A DNA stretch of 6,653 nt from Acidimicrobiia bacterium (GTDB lineage: Bacteria; Actinomycetota; Acidimicrobiia; Spongiisociales; SHLN01): positions 1 through 6,653 of the forward strand of contig JABDOU010000169.1 in assembly GCA_013043085.1 (NCBI GenBank), in the 5' to 3' direction. Shown here piece after piece: positions 1 to 5,015 of the stretch; the stretch's first letter is position 1; every line of letters starts with the position of its first letter. The translations under genes and the position numbers were made by a program. The notes beneath the pieces are model-generated. The model did not search any database. It worked only from the letters and a program-made list of their open reading frames with translations, and was not told the DNA's origin.

Positions 1-428
1 TCGCCGATGTCGCCGATGTACACCACGCCGTCAGAGATCGCCATGTCCTCCCAATCGCGAGCTTTCGCTCCGGCGAGTTCGTGCACGCTCTTCGTCTGCC
101 CATCGAGACCAACGGCAAAGACCCGAGGGACATCGCCCGAGTCGTTGTGAACCCAGAGCACGCCGGGATCCGCAGACGCCCAGGCCACACCCGAGATCTC
201 GTCGAGCCGATCGTCCTCGACGACGCCCTCACTCGAGATAGAAAATGTTGAGTCGCAAACACCGGGAGCGGTCGTCGTGGCGGTCACTGCAACTGTGGTT
301 TCGACCTCAACCACGGCCTCGCTTGGAGTGTTTACCGGCTCGACCTGAACGAGTACGTTGCCGCACGCAACCACTGTGAGCGTTGAGATGAGAGCGAACG
401 CCATGCGCGGCGCCAACTTACGAGCCAT
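1..428 (-). CDS. Predicted secreted lipoprotein with NDSG/DWED propeller-type motifs (C-terminus beyond window)
   Basis: The frame stays open from an ATG at 428-426 to the left edge, so about 142 N-terminal residues are visible and the C-terminus is missing. A basic start (MARKLAPR) is followed by a hydrophobic stretch ending in a lipobox, TVVAC, with the lipidated Cys near residue 22. Maturation by Lgt and LspA and anchoring on the outer face of the membrane are therefore expected. A Thr/Val/Glu-rich linker follows. A conserved-looking segment then reads EISGVAW, LWVHNDSGD, ARDWEDMA and VYIGDIG. I know this motif series from uncharacterised actinobacterial secreted proteins that are probably beta-propellers; the function is unknown. 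The start is supported by a GGTAGGA Shine-Dalgarno-like sequence 8 nt upstream and an in-frame stop further upstream. The gene is divergent from the acidic protein at 558. Confidence 0.8.
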   Translation of the reverse strand, partial: MARKLAPRMAFALISTLTVVACGNVLVQVEPVNTPSEAVVEVETTVAVTATTTAPGVCDSTFSISSEGVVEDDRLDEISGVAWASADPGVLWVHNDSGDVPRVFAVGLDGQTKSVHELAGAKARDWEDMAISDGVVYIGDIG

Positions 429-557
429 ACTTGCATTCCTACCGATAAGAGTCGTCTGACGCTAATCGCGCACGGACGATGACCCTAGGCCGTATGTATA
501 TTTGTTCGGCATCGAACAAGAAGCCTGGTCGATACCTGGCCCACAAGAGGAGAAACG
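429..557. promoter_or_regulatory. Divergent intergenic region with promoter candidates
   Basis: This gap separates two divergent genes and must hold both their promoters unless they are transcribed from further away. An AT-rich patch at 493-503 is the best -10 candidate. On the minus strand it gives TATACA (495-500), 16 nt from a weak TTCTTG, which would serve the lipoprotein gene. On the plus strand it gives TATATT (497-502) with no good -35. A strong Shine-Dalgarno sequence, AGAGGAG at 546-552, serves the gene starting at 558. The promoter assignments are weak; the Shine-Dalgarno call is firm. Confidence 0.4.
502..519. repeat. Perfect 7-bp inverted repeat, possible operator
   Basis: The sequence is TTGTTCG, a 4-nt spacer GCAT, then CGAACAA, a perfect inverted repeat directly beside the AT-rich -10 candidates of the divergent promoter region. 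An 18-bp palindrome of this size suits a dimeric repressor site, or a short hairpin in the leader of the acidic-protein gene. It overlaps the putative minus-strand promoter spacer. The binding protein is unknown. Confidence 0.45.
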
Positions 558-1127
558 ATGAGTGACAACGGACCCGAGAAGTTTGGCGCCGAGGCCGGAT
601 CCGAGGATGCAGGCGCCGACGCTGCCGAGAAAGCTCGCGAGATCCTCGACCGGATCAAAGGCGAGAGAGAAGAGATGGCTTCCGAGGTCGATGCCATGAT
701 GGAATCATCGGCGAGTGACACCGGTGCAGACTCGCTCGTGTCGGACGATGGCGATGTGGCGGAAGACGATGGGATGCTGGAAACGGCAGGCGCAGCCATA
801 ACGGGTGCAATCGGCGGGGCGGCCGCAGCTGCCGAAGGACTCTTCGATCGCGCCAAAGATGCTCTTGACGACATCATCGATGACAATACCGAGACGCTGC
901 CGGCTGAATCGGGGGTTGAGCACGTAGTCGGAACCAGTGGCGGCGACGACAGTGCTGAAACCTCCTGGATCGGATGGATGCTCGGCGCAGCCGGGATTGT
1001 GTTGCTGCTAGCGCTTCTCGTGAGTCAATGCGCGGATGCCTCCACGCGCTCCAGCGTCGAATCAGCAGGCGTAGTCGGACAGCTCGGGGTACTGACGTTC
1101 ATGTCTAAGAACCTCTTCAGAGCGTAG
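558..1127 (+). CDS. Highly acidic single-pass membrane protein of unknown function
   Basis: This 189-residue protein is not recognised. Residues 1-136 are hydrophilic and extremely acidic, with about 37 Asp/Glu against 8 Lys/Arg, and rich in Ala, Ser and Gly. Within them residues 74-92 form an Ala/Gly-rich stretch (GAAITGAIGGAAAAA) that leads into a likely amphipathic helix at 93-109. One convincing membrane helix lies at about 137-156 (start SWIGWML). It is followed by SQC and a roughly 30-residue tail with a weak hydrophobic patch at 171-182. There is no N-terminal signal peptide, so the acidic part is probably cytoplasmic and the short tail outside, although the positive-inside rule does not settle this. 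The ATG at 558 has AGAGGAG six nt upstream (5 nt after the final G). I checked the other plus frames at the C-terminus and saw no coding-like continuation, so a frameshift is not supported. Confidence 0.7.
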   Translation: MSDNGPEKFGAEAGSEDAGADAAEKAREILDRIKGEREEMASEVDAMMESSASDTGADSLVSDDGDVAEDDGMLETAGAAITGAIGGAAAAAEGLFDRAKDALDDIIDDNTETLPAESGVEHVVGTSGGDDSAETSWIGWMLGAAGIVLLLALLVSQCADASTRSSVESAGVVGQLGVLTFMSKNLFRA

Positions 1128-1445
1128 GCATTTCGCCGGCCCAGGTCACGTGCATTCGATGGGATTAGCCCTTTAGGAAATCTGGTGTATTGCCGAAATG
1201 GGGGGAAGGAAGGGTCTCTGGGCAGGTATCGCCCGCCGACGGAGTCCGACCAGGAACGCCACGCCCGCTAGGTGAGGTAGTTCTGAACTGAGAGAAGCCC
1301 GGGACGCATGGCCCGGGCTTCTCTCGATTGGCGTCAAAAGGACGTCCGACATGCTGGGGAGGCTCAGGCCGGGGACCGATGTGAGGACATCCCGCAAGCT
1401 TCCGCCAGGACCATCGTGAAACACGATGCGATTCGAACCCCGTTT
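1128..1445. other. Non-coding gap between convergent genes
   Basis: About 318 bp separate the stop codon of the acidic protein from that of the acyl-CoA dehydrogenase. Besides the strong hairpin at 1291-1324 it holds only weak structure. A 7-bp complement, CATTTCG (1129-1135) with CGAAATG (1194-1200), begins just after the first stop. There is a purine run at 1200-1214 and a small GGGC/GCCC stem at 1220-1234. No tRNA-like or recognised structured RNA was found, and the frames crossing it do not look coding. Confidence 0.5.
1291..1324. terminator. Strong 13-bp hairpin, probable bidirectional terminator
   Basis: AGAGAAGCCCGGG (1291-1303) is perfectly complementary to CCCGGGCTTCTCT (1312-1324), with an 8-nt loop. 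It lies between two convergent genes, about 165 nt after one stop codon and 120 nt after the other, where a shared terminator is expected. Neither flank has a T tract, which is common among GC-rich actinobacterial hairpin terminators. Confidence 0.7.
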
Positions 1446-3251
1446 TCAGAAGCTTTCGGTTGGAAGGTCCATCAGCCAGCCGGTCTCGGTTTCGGCGAGG
1501 CGGCGGCGGTGCTCGATTGCGGGAAGAACATTTCGAGCGAAGAAGCGAGCAGACGCAATCTTGCCCTCATAGAACGCTCGATCCGATTCGTCGCTTCCAG
1601 CAAGGGCTTCGTGCGCAATCTCGGCATGGCGGAGCAGGAGCCACCCTATGACGACCTCACTCAAGCTTTCGAGAAGATGGTTGGTGTGGAGCCCGGCCTT
1701 GTACAGCTCGGTCGGGTCTGATTGGGAGGCCATTGCATATCCGACGAGGGCTCCAATCTGTCCCTGGGTGTTTTCCAAGGCATTCCCGAGGAGCTCGCGT
1801 TCGACCGAGAATTCGTCAGAGCCACCTTTGACGACTTCGAGAACGCGTTCGGCCAATTTGGTGACGGTCTGACCCTGGTCCCGGATGATTTTGCGGAAGA
1901 AGAGGTCGAGACCCTGGATTCCGGTTGTTCCTTCATACAGCGTGTCGATCTTGGCGTCGCGAATGTACTGCTCGATCGGATAATCCTGCAGGAAGCCTGA
2001 TCCGCCGAAGACCTGAAGCGACTGCGCCAGCAACTCGTATGCCTTTTCGGACGAGTACCCCTTGACGAGTGGCAACAGGAGATCATCGAGTGCGTCCCAT
2101 GCCTCATCTTCAGGGAAACGAACCTTCTGGTCTTGAACCCAGGCCGTGAAGTACAGCAAAGCACGCATGCCCTCGACGTGAGATTTCTGCAACATCAGCA
2201 TTCTGCGAACATTGGGGTGGCTGATGATCGTGACTCTCGGTGCCGTTTTGTCCATTGCCTCGGTTAGGTCGGCGGATTGCACTCGCTCGTTCGCAAACTC
2301 GAGTGCGTTGAGATAGCCGGTCGAGAGCGTCGCGATCGATTTGGTACCGATCAACATGCGAGCCGATTCGATTACGTGAAACATCTGCCTGATACCGTCA
2401 TGAACACCACCGACCAAATAGCCGACGGCTGGCGTTTCAGTGGTTCCGAAGGAGAGTTCACATGTCGTCGACGCCTTCAATCCCATTTTCTTTTCGACGT
2501 TGGTGGCGAACACTCCGTTGCGATCGCCGAGCGTCCCGTCTTCGTTCACGTGGAACTTGGGCACGATGAACATCGAGAGGCCTTTTGTGCCGGGTCGAGC
2601 ACCTTCCGGCCTCGCAAGGACCAGATGAATGATGTTGTCGCTGTAGTCCTGCTCACCCGAAGTGATGAAGCGCTTTATGCCTTCGAGGTGATACACATCG
2701 CCTTCAACGTGAATAGCTTTGGTGGTGCCCGCTCCCACATCCGACCCGGCGTCAGGCTCCGTGAGGACCATGGTTCCACCCCACCGGTTCTCAATCATGG
2801 GCTTGACGAAACGCTCCTGCTGCTCGGTAGTTCCGACCATGTACAGCACCAGGCCCATCAGGCCACCTGAAACGTAGAAGTAGGCCGAAGGATTGGCGCC
2901 AACCAGAAGTTCCTGGGCTGCCCACCGAAGTGACGGCGGGGCGCCGAAGCCACCCAACTCAACGGGATACGCCAGCTTGTCCCATCCCCCGTCGTAGAAC
3001 GCTGCCAATGAAGCTTTCAGACTGTCGGGCAATACCACTTCATGATTCTCGAACACTGGAGGATTGCGATCGGCATCCTCAAACGAGGCTGCAAACTCAT
3101 GCACCGACAAACGCTCCACCTCGCGGAGAATATGGCGAGCGGTTGCGGGATCGACCTCGCTGAACTCACCGGACCCGTAATACTCTGCCCCGTCATTCGC
3201 TTCAAAGAGGTTGAACTCGATGTCCCGCAAGTTCGTCTTGTAGTGCGTCAT
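1446..3251 (-). CDS. fadE5: Acyl-CoA dehydrogenase, long FadE5-like type
   Basis: This FAD-dependent enzyme (601 residues from the chosen start) should catalyse alpha,beta-dehydrogenation of acyl-CoA, the first step of beta-oxidation, in the cytoplasm with electrons passed to ETF. Numbering from MTHYK, residues 1-17 match the short N-terminal motif of long acyl-CoA dehydrogenases (HYKTNLRDIEFNLFE). MVLTEPDAGSDVG at 161-173 is the FAD/substrate-binding segment, and VFGGSGFLQDYPIEQY at about 414-429 is a family signature. LYEGTTGIQ at 438-446 carries the expected catalytic base, Glu440. A helical C-terminal extension (about 460-601) gives the 600-residue length typical of FadE5 (Rv0244c) rather than the usual 380. 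The resemblance to FadE5 is from memory, not from an alignment. An in-frame ATG at 3296-3294 would add 15 residues but has no Shine-Dalgarno sequence. The ATG at 3251 matches the family N-terminus and has GAAGG 10 nt upstream. Chain-length specificity is not readable. The gene is transcribed away from the tetR operon. Confidence 0.93.
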   Translation of the reverse strand: MTHYKTNLRDIEFNLFEANDGAEYYGSGEFSEVDPATARHILREVERLSVHEFAASFEDADRNPPVFENHEVVLPDSLKASLAAFYDGGWDKLAYPVELGGFGAPPSLRWAAQELLVGANPSAYFYVSGGLMGLVLYMVGTTEQQERFVKPMIENRWGGTMVLTEPDAGSDVGAGTTKAIHVEGDVYHLEGIKRFITSGEQDYSDNIIHLVLARPEGARPGTKGLSMFIVPKFHVNEDGTLGDRNGVFATNVEKKMGLKASTTCELSFGTTETPAVGYLVGGVHDGIRQMFHVIESARMLIGTKSIATLSTGYLNALEFANERVQSADLTEAMDKTAPRVTIISHPNVRRMLMLQKSHVEGMRALLYFTAWVQDQKVRFPEDEAWDALDDLLLPLVKGYSSEKAYELLAQSLQVFGGSGFLQDYPIEQYIRDAKIDTLYEGTTGIQGLDLFFRKIIRDQGQTVTKLAERVLEVVKGGSDEFSVERELLGNALENTQGQIGALVGYAMASQSDPTELYKAGLHTNHLLESLSEVVIGWLLLRHAEIAHEALAGSDESDRAFYEGKIASARFFARNVLPAIEHRRRLAETETGWLMDLPTESF

Positions 3252-3274
3252 ATCCCACCAACCTTCGTTGACTT

Positions 3275-3294
3275 CCGGATCCTCCCGGATCCTC
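3275..3294. repeat. Tandem 10-bp repeat in the dehydrogenase leader
   Basis: CCGGATCCTC occurs twice with no gap (3275-3284 and 3285-3294), 24 bp upstream of the chosen dehydrogenase start. On the mRNA strand each copy reads GAGGATCCGG. The repeat overlaps the alternative ATG at 3296-3294, so repeat-number variation would change the 15-residue N-terminal extension if that start were used. Confidence 0.6.
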
Positions 3295-3313
3295 ATTAGT
3301 ACGGTATCTGGGC

Positions 3314-3340
3314 CTGATCGACTCTGCTAGAGCCGATCGG
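3314..3340. repeat. Imperfect inverted repeat in the dehydrogenase leader
   Basis: GATCG-A-CTCT (3316-3325) pairs with AGAG-C-CGATC (3329-3338) around a 3-nt GCT loop. There is a single A/C mismatch, and a wobble plus one further pair extend the base. It lies in the predicted 5' untranslated leader of the dehydrogenase mRNA and could form a hairpin or be a second protein-binding site. Confidence 0.45.
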
Positions 3341-3372
3341 AAGACCTTCTCGGGCCGCTCCTTACGAGAACC

Positions 3373-3403
3373 CGCTTCGAACATCGCTTCGCTTCGAACA
3401 TCG
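3373..3403. repeat. 14-bp direct repeat, 17-bp period
   Basis: CGCTTCGAACATCG is present exactly at 3373-3386 and again at 3390-3403, separated by 3 bp. It lies in the predicted dehydrogenase leader, downstream of that promoter. The near-helical-turn-multiple spacing is compatible with paired binding sites, but a simple local duplication is equally possible. Confidence 0.6.
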
Positions 3404-3433
3404 GTCGTCTTCAGCAAATTCTCCAGTGCAAAT

Positions 3434-3462
3434 TTGAGCATATACTCTATTTTGAATTATAA
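3434..3462 (+). promoter_or_regulatory. Predicted promoter of the tetR-ABC operon
   Basis: A -35-like TTGAGC (3434-3439) and a -10-like TTATAA (3457-3462) are separated by 17 bp. Transcription would start about 100 nt before tetR. The -10 element lies inside the palindrome at 3446-3473, so a protein bound there would block polymerase. Predicted by eye only; a nearby TATACT at 3441-3446 is an alternative -10 without a matching -35. Confidence 0.5.
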
Positions 3463-3467
3463 CTCAA
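3439..3467 (-). promoter_or_regulatory. Predicted promoter of the acyl-CoA dehydrogenase gene
   Basis: On the minus strand TTGAGT (3467-3462) is followed after 17 bp by TATATG (3444-3439). This is a reasonable sigma-70-type pair that would yield a leader of roughly 180 nt before the start at 3251. The -35 and most of the spacer lie inside the palindrome, so the same bound protein could block this promoter too. A perfect TATAAT at 3463-3458 on this strand is another -10 candidate, but it lacks a good -35. Confidence 0.5.
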
Positions 3468-3473
3468 AATAGA
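3446..3473. promoter_or_regulatory. Near-perfect 28-bp palindrome, probable TetR operator
   Basis: Arms TCTATTTTGA (3446-3455) and TCAAAATAGA (3464-3473) are exact reverse complements. The centre TTA/TAA also pairs, so the only mismatch in 14 pairs is A3456/C3463. The length, symmetry and AT-richness fit operators bound by TetR-family dimers or dimer pairs. Its position about 100 bp upstream of a tetR gene, overlapping divergent promoter candidates, fits autoregulation. Binding by the adjacent TetR is inferred from position, since no motif for this subfamily is known to me. Confidence 0.7.
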
Positions 3474-3487
3474 TCACAGGTATTCCC

Positions 3488-3520
3488 CATCGGGACCGTG
3501 CCCAAAACGCATCGGGTCCG
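3488..3520. repeat. 11-bp near-identical direct repeat, 22-bp period
   Basis: CATCGGGACCG (3488-3498) recurs as CATCGGGTCCG (3510-3520) with one mismatch and a start-to-start distance of 22 bp, about two helical turns. It lies in the predicted tetR leader just downstream of the operator core. The significance is unclear. Confidence 0.4.
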
Positions 3521-3522
3521 CA

Positions 3523-3558
3523 GGTCGGCTGACTGTCGACTAAGTTGCTCAGCCAACC
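3523..3558 (+). other. Hairpin immediately before the tetR Shine-Dalgarno sequence
   Basis: GGTCGGCTGA (3523-3532) pairs with TCAGCCAACC (3549-3558), giving nine of ten pairs with a C/A mismatch and a 16-nt loop. The base of the stem directly abuts AGGTGG (3559-3564), the Shine-Dalgarno sequence of tetR. This could affect ribosome access or mRNA stability for the operon. Confidence 0.4.
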
Positions 3559-3573
3559 AGGTGGACACGTGCC

Positions 3574-4128
3574 ATGGCCAGATACAAGGTAGGACTCGAG
3601 ACCAGGGAGCGGATCCTGAAAGCAACGCGGGCCCTGTTGGCCGACGTTGGCGTTGAGGGCATAACCCTGAAGGCAATCACCGATCTGGCGGGGGTGCGTG
3701 CCGGCTCGTTTTATAATCTCTTTGAAACGAAGGAAGCTGCCGTTCTGACCGTGGTTCGCGAGGCGATCGCCGCGATGGATCCTGGAGACGAAGGCAACGA
3801 CACCCTCGAAGACCTTGTGAGCGCTTATGTCACATTCATGACCGAACAGTCATCAATGGCTCAGGTCTACCTGCAAATCGCGGTCTCGGCGACCCGCAAC
3901 AACGCACCAATCAGGCAGCGATTTGCCAACGGGCACCGATACAGGATCGAACGGTTCACAACCGCGCTGCTACGAGATAGGCCGGAAATCGGAGTCCCCG
4001 AAGCGACAATTCGGATTGAAGCACTCATCGCAGCTCTCAACGGTTTCGGCATCGCACGGCACATCGATCCTTCGTTCGACCTCAACGGACACGCCTCAAG
4101 GATGCTCGAGCTGACGAGAACTCAATGA
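3574..4128 (+). CDS. TetR/AcrR-family transcriptional regulator
   Basis: This 184-residue cytoplasmic DNA-binding repressor has the usual family length. Residues 10-60 form the TetR N-terminal domain: RERILKATRALL is helix 1, ITLKAITDLAG (30-40) begins the helix-turn-helix, and VRAGSFYNLFETKEA (41-55) contains the recognition helix and the family hallmark G-S-F-Y-x-x-F-x-x-K-E. Residues 65-184 are the helical ligand-binding and dimerisation domain, which is not conserved enough to name a ligand. The ATG at 3574 has AGGTGG nine nt upstream. Its stop overlaps the next start (ATGA at 4125-4128), so it is translationally coupled to an ABC exporter that it very likely regulates. The palindrome at 3446-3473 is the likely operator, which would make the operon autoregulated, with the divergent dehydrogenase a possible second target. 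Confidence 0.92.
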   Translation: MARYKVGLETRERILKATRALLADVGVEGITLKAITDLAGVRAGSFYNLFETKEAAVLTVVREAIAAMDPGDEGNDTLEDLVSAYVTFMTEQSSMAQVYLQIAVSATRNNAPIRQRFANGHRYRIERFTTALLRDRPEIGVPEATIRIEALIAALNGFGIARHIDPSFDLNGHASRMLELTRTQ

Positions 4129-5015
4129 CTGCCATCGTCGAAACCAATGATCTCACCAAGTTCTATGGACAAACGCGAGGCGTCGAAAACCTCAACCTCG
4201 CGATTCAGCCCGGCCAGGTGTTCGGATTCCTTGGGCCAAACGGTGCTGGAAAGAGCACCACGTTCCGACTACTGATGGATTTCATACGGCCCACGAGCGG
4301 AAGTGCTCGGGTCTTCGGATTGGATGCCCAGGAGGACTCGAGAGAGATTCGGAGCCGAACCGGATTCATGCCCGGCGATCTGGCGCTCTACCCGCGTATG
4401 ACCGGCAATCAGATCGTCGAATTCTTCTCGTTCATGCGGAAGATAGATGTGCGCCAGGAGGCAAAGCGTCTCGCCGAGCGACTAGATCTCGATCTGGGTA
4501 TCACGGTTCGCAACTATTCGACCGGCAATCGACAGAAGCTCGGCCTGGTTCAGGCCTTCATGCACAGACCGGAGCTTTTGATGCTGGATGAGCCTACGGG
4601 CGGCCTCGACCCCATTATTCAGCAGGAGTTTTATGCCATGGTCGCCGACGCAGTTTCCGACGGGGCGACTGTGTTTCTCTCATCGCACGTCCTTCCCGAA
4701 GTGGAACGAATCGCAGATCAGGTGGCCATCATCCGGGATGGCGGTCTCGTCAGAGTCGATGAGGTCGGCGCCTTCAGACGAGAAGCAACCAGGGTGCTTG
4801 CCTTCACGTTCTCACAGCCCGTGCCTGAAGCAGAGTTCAGCACGCTAGAGGGGGTCTCCGTAGTCACGACTCAAGGAACAAAGCTCATCATCACGAGCAC
4901 GGGACCAATCGATGCCATCGTCAAGGCAGCGGCCCGTCACGAGGTCGTCGAACTCGAGGCGCACGAGGGCGAGCTCGAGGATGTGTTTCTGGCCTTCTAC
5001 GAGGACGAACCATGA
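4125..5015 (+). CDS. ABC transporter ATP-binding subunit (ABC-2 exporter type)
   Basis: This 296-residue ATPase should energise the permease encoded next to it at the inner face of the membrane. Motifs in order are Walker A GPNGAGKST (37-45), a Q-loop region GFMPGDLALYP (80-90) with PGD where Gln is usual, signature YSTGNRQK (131-138) in place of canonical LSGGQ, Walker B LLMLDEP (151-157) with Glu156 as catalytic base, D-loop GGLDP (159-163), and the switch His188 in LSSHVL. Residues from about 225 form the short C-terminal domain seen in DrrA-like and Nod-type ABC-2 ATPases. The altered signature and Q-loop are within what I know of this subfamily, so the protein should be active. Its start overlaps the tetR stop and its stop overlaps the permease start, giving a tight operon. 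The substrate cannot be read; hydrophobic drugs or lipids are typical. Confidence 0.93.
   Translation: MTAIVETNDLTKFYGQTRGVENLNLAIQPGQVFGFLGPNGAGKSTTFRLLMDFIRPTSGSARVFGLDAQEDSREIRSRTGFMPGDLALYPRMTGNQIVEFFSFMRKIDVRQEAKRLAERLDLDLGITVRNYSTGNRQKLGLVQAFMHRPELLMLDEPTGGLDPIIQQEFYAMVADAVSDGATVFLSSHVLPEVERIADQVAIIRDGGLVRVDEVGAFRREATRVLAFTFSQPVPEAEFSTLEGVSVVTTQGTKLIITSTGPIDAIVKAAARHEVVELEAHEGELEDVFLAFYEDEP

Larger units (their letters stand above)
3252..3573. promoter_or_regulatory. Divergent regulatory region between the dehydrogenase gene and the tetR operon
   Basis: This 322-bp gap holds the promoters of both divergent units. From left to right it contains a tandem 10-bp repeat (3275-3294), an imperfect hairpin (3314-3340), a 14-bp direct repeat (3373-3403), the AT-rich promoter/operator core (3434-3473), an 11-bp near-repeat (3488-3520), and a hairpin just before the tetR Shine-Dalgarno sequence (3523-3558). 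The AT-rich core contrasts sharply with the GC-rich surroundings. No convincing gene lies here. Confidence 0.7.

Noticed and set aside
502..519. LexA/SOS box
   Set aside because: The actinobacterial SOS box is GAAC-N4-GTTC; here the half-sites are in the reverse order, GTTC-N6-GAAC.
485..886. 133-codon minus-strand Ser/Ala/Pro-rich frame antisense to the acidic protein
   Set aside because: The Ser/Pro/Ala composition is what an antisense reading of Asp/Glu/Ala-rich coding sequence gives; the plus-strand gene has a strong Shine-Dalgarno sequence.
1020..1127. Frameshift truncating the acidic membrane protein
   Set aside because: The other two plus frames after the membrane helix soon hit stops or give unconvincing sequence, so there is no hidden continuation.
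1128..1290. Structured RNA (tRNA, SRP RNA, 6C RNA or riboswitch)
   Set aside because: No T-loop, SRP tetraloop motif, C-rich loop pair or riboswitch core could be recognised; only short weak stems are present.
1308..1721. 137-codon plus-strand frame starting in the terminator hairpin
   Set aside because: It begins in the hairpin loop and mostly runs antisense to the dehydrogenase C-terminus; it does not resemble a protein.
2277..2870. 197-codon plus-strand frame inside the acyl-CoA dehydrogenase
   Set aside because: It is the antisense shadow of a well-recognised enzyme, with no family resemblance and no ribosome-binding site of note.
3252..3296. Upstream ATG of the dehydrogenase (adds 15 residues)
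   Set aside because: It has no Shine-Dalgarno sequence, overlaps a tandem repeat, and the family N-terminus begins at the later Met at 3251.
3202..3441. Minus-strand 79-codon frame covering the dehydrogenase leader
   Set aside because: Its ATG lies within the predicted -10 element, it overlaps the dehydrogenase start in another frame, and its composition is not protein-like.
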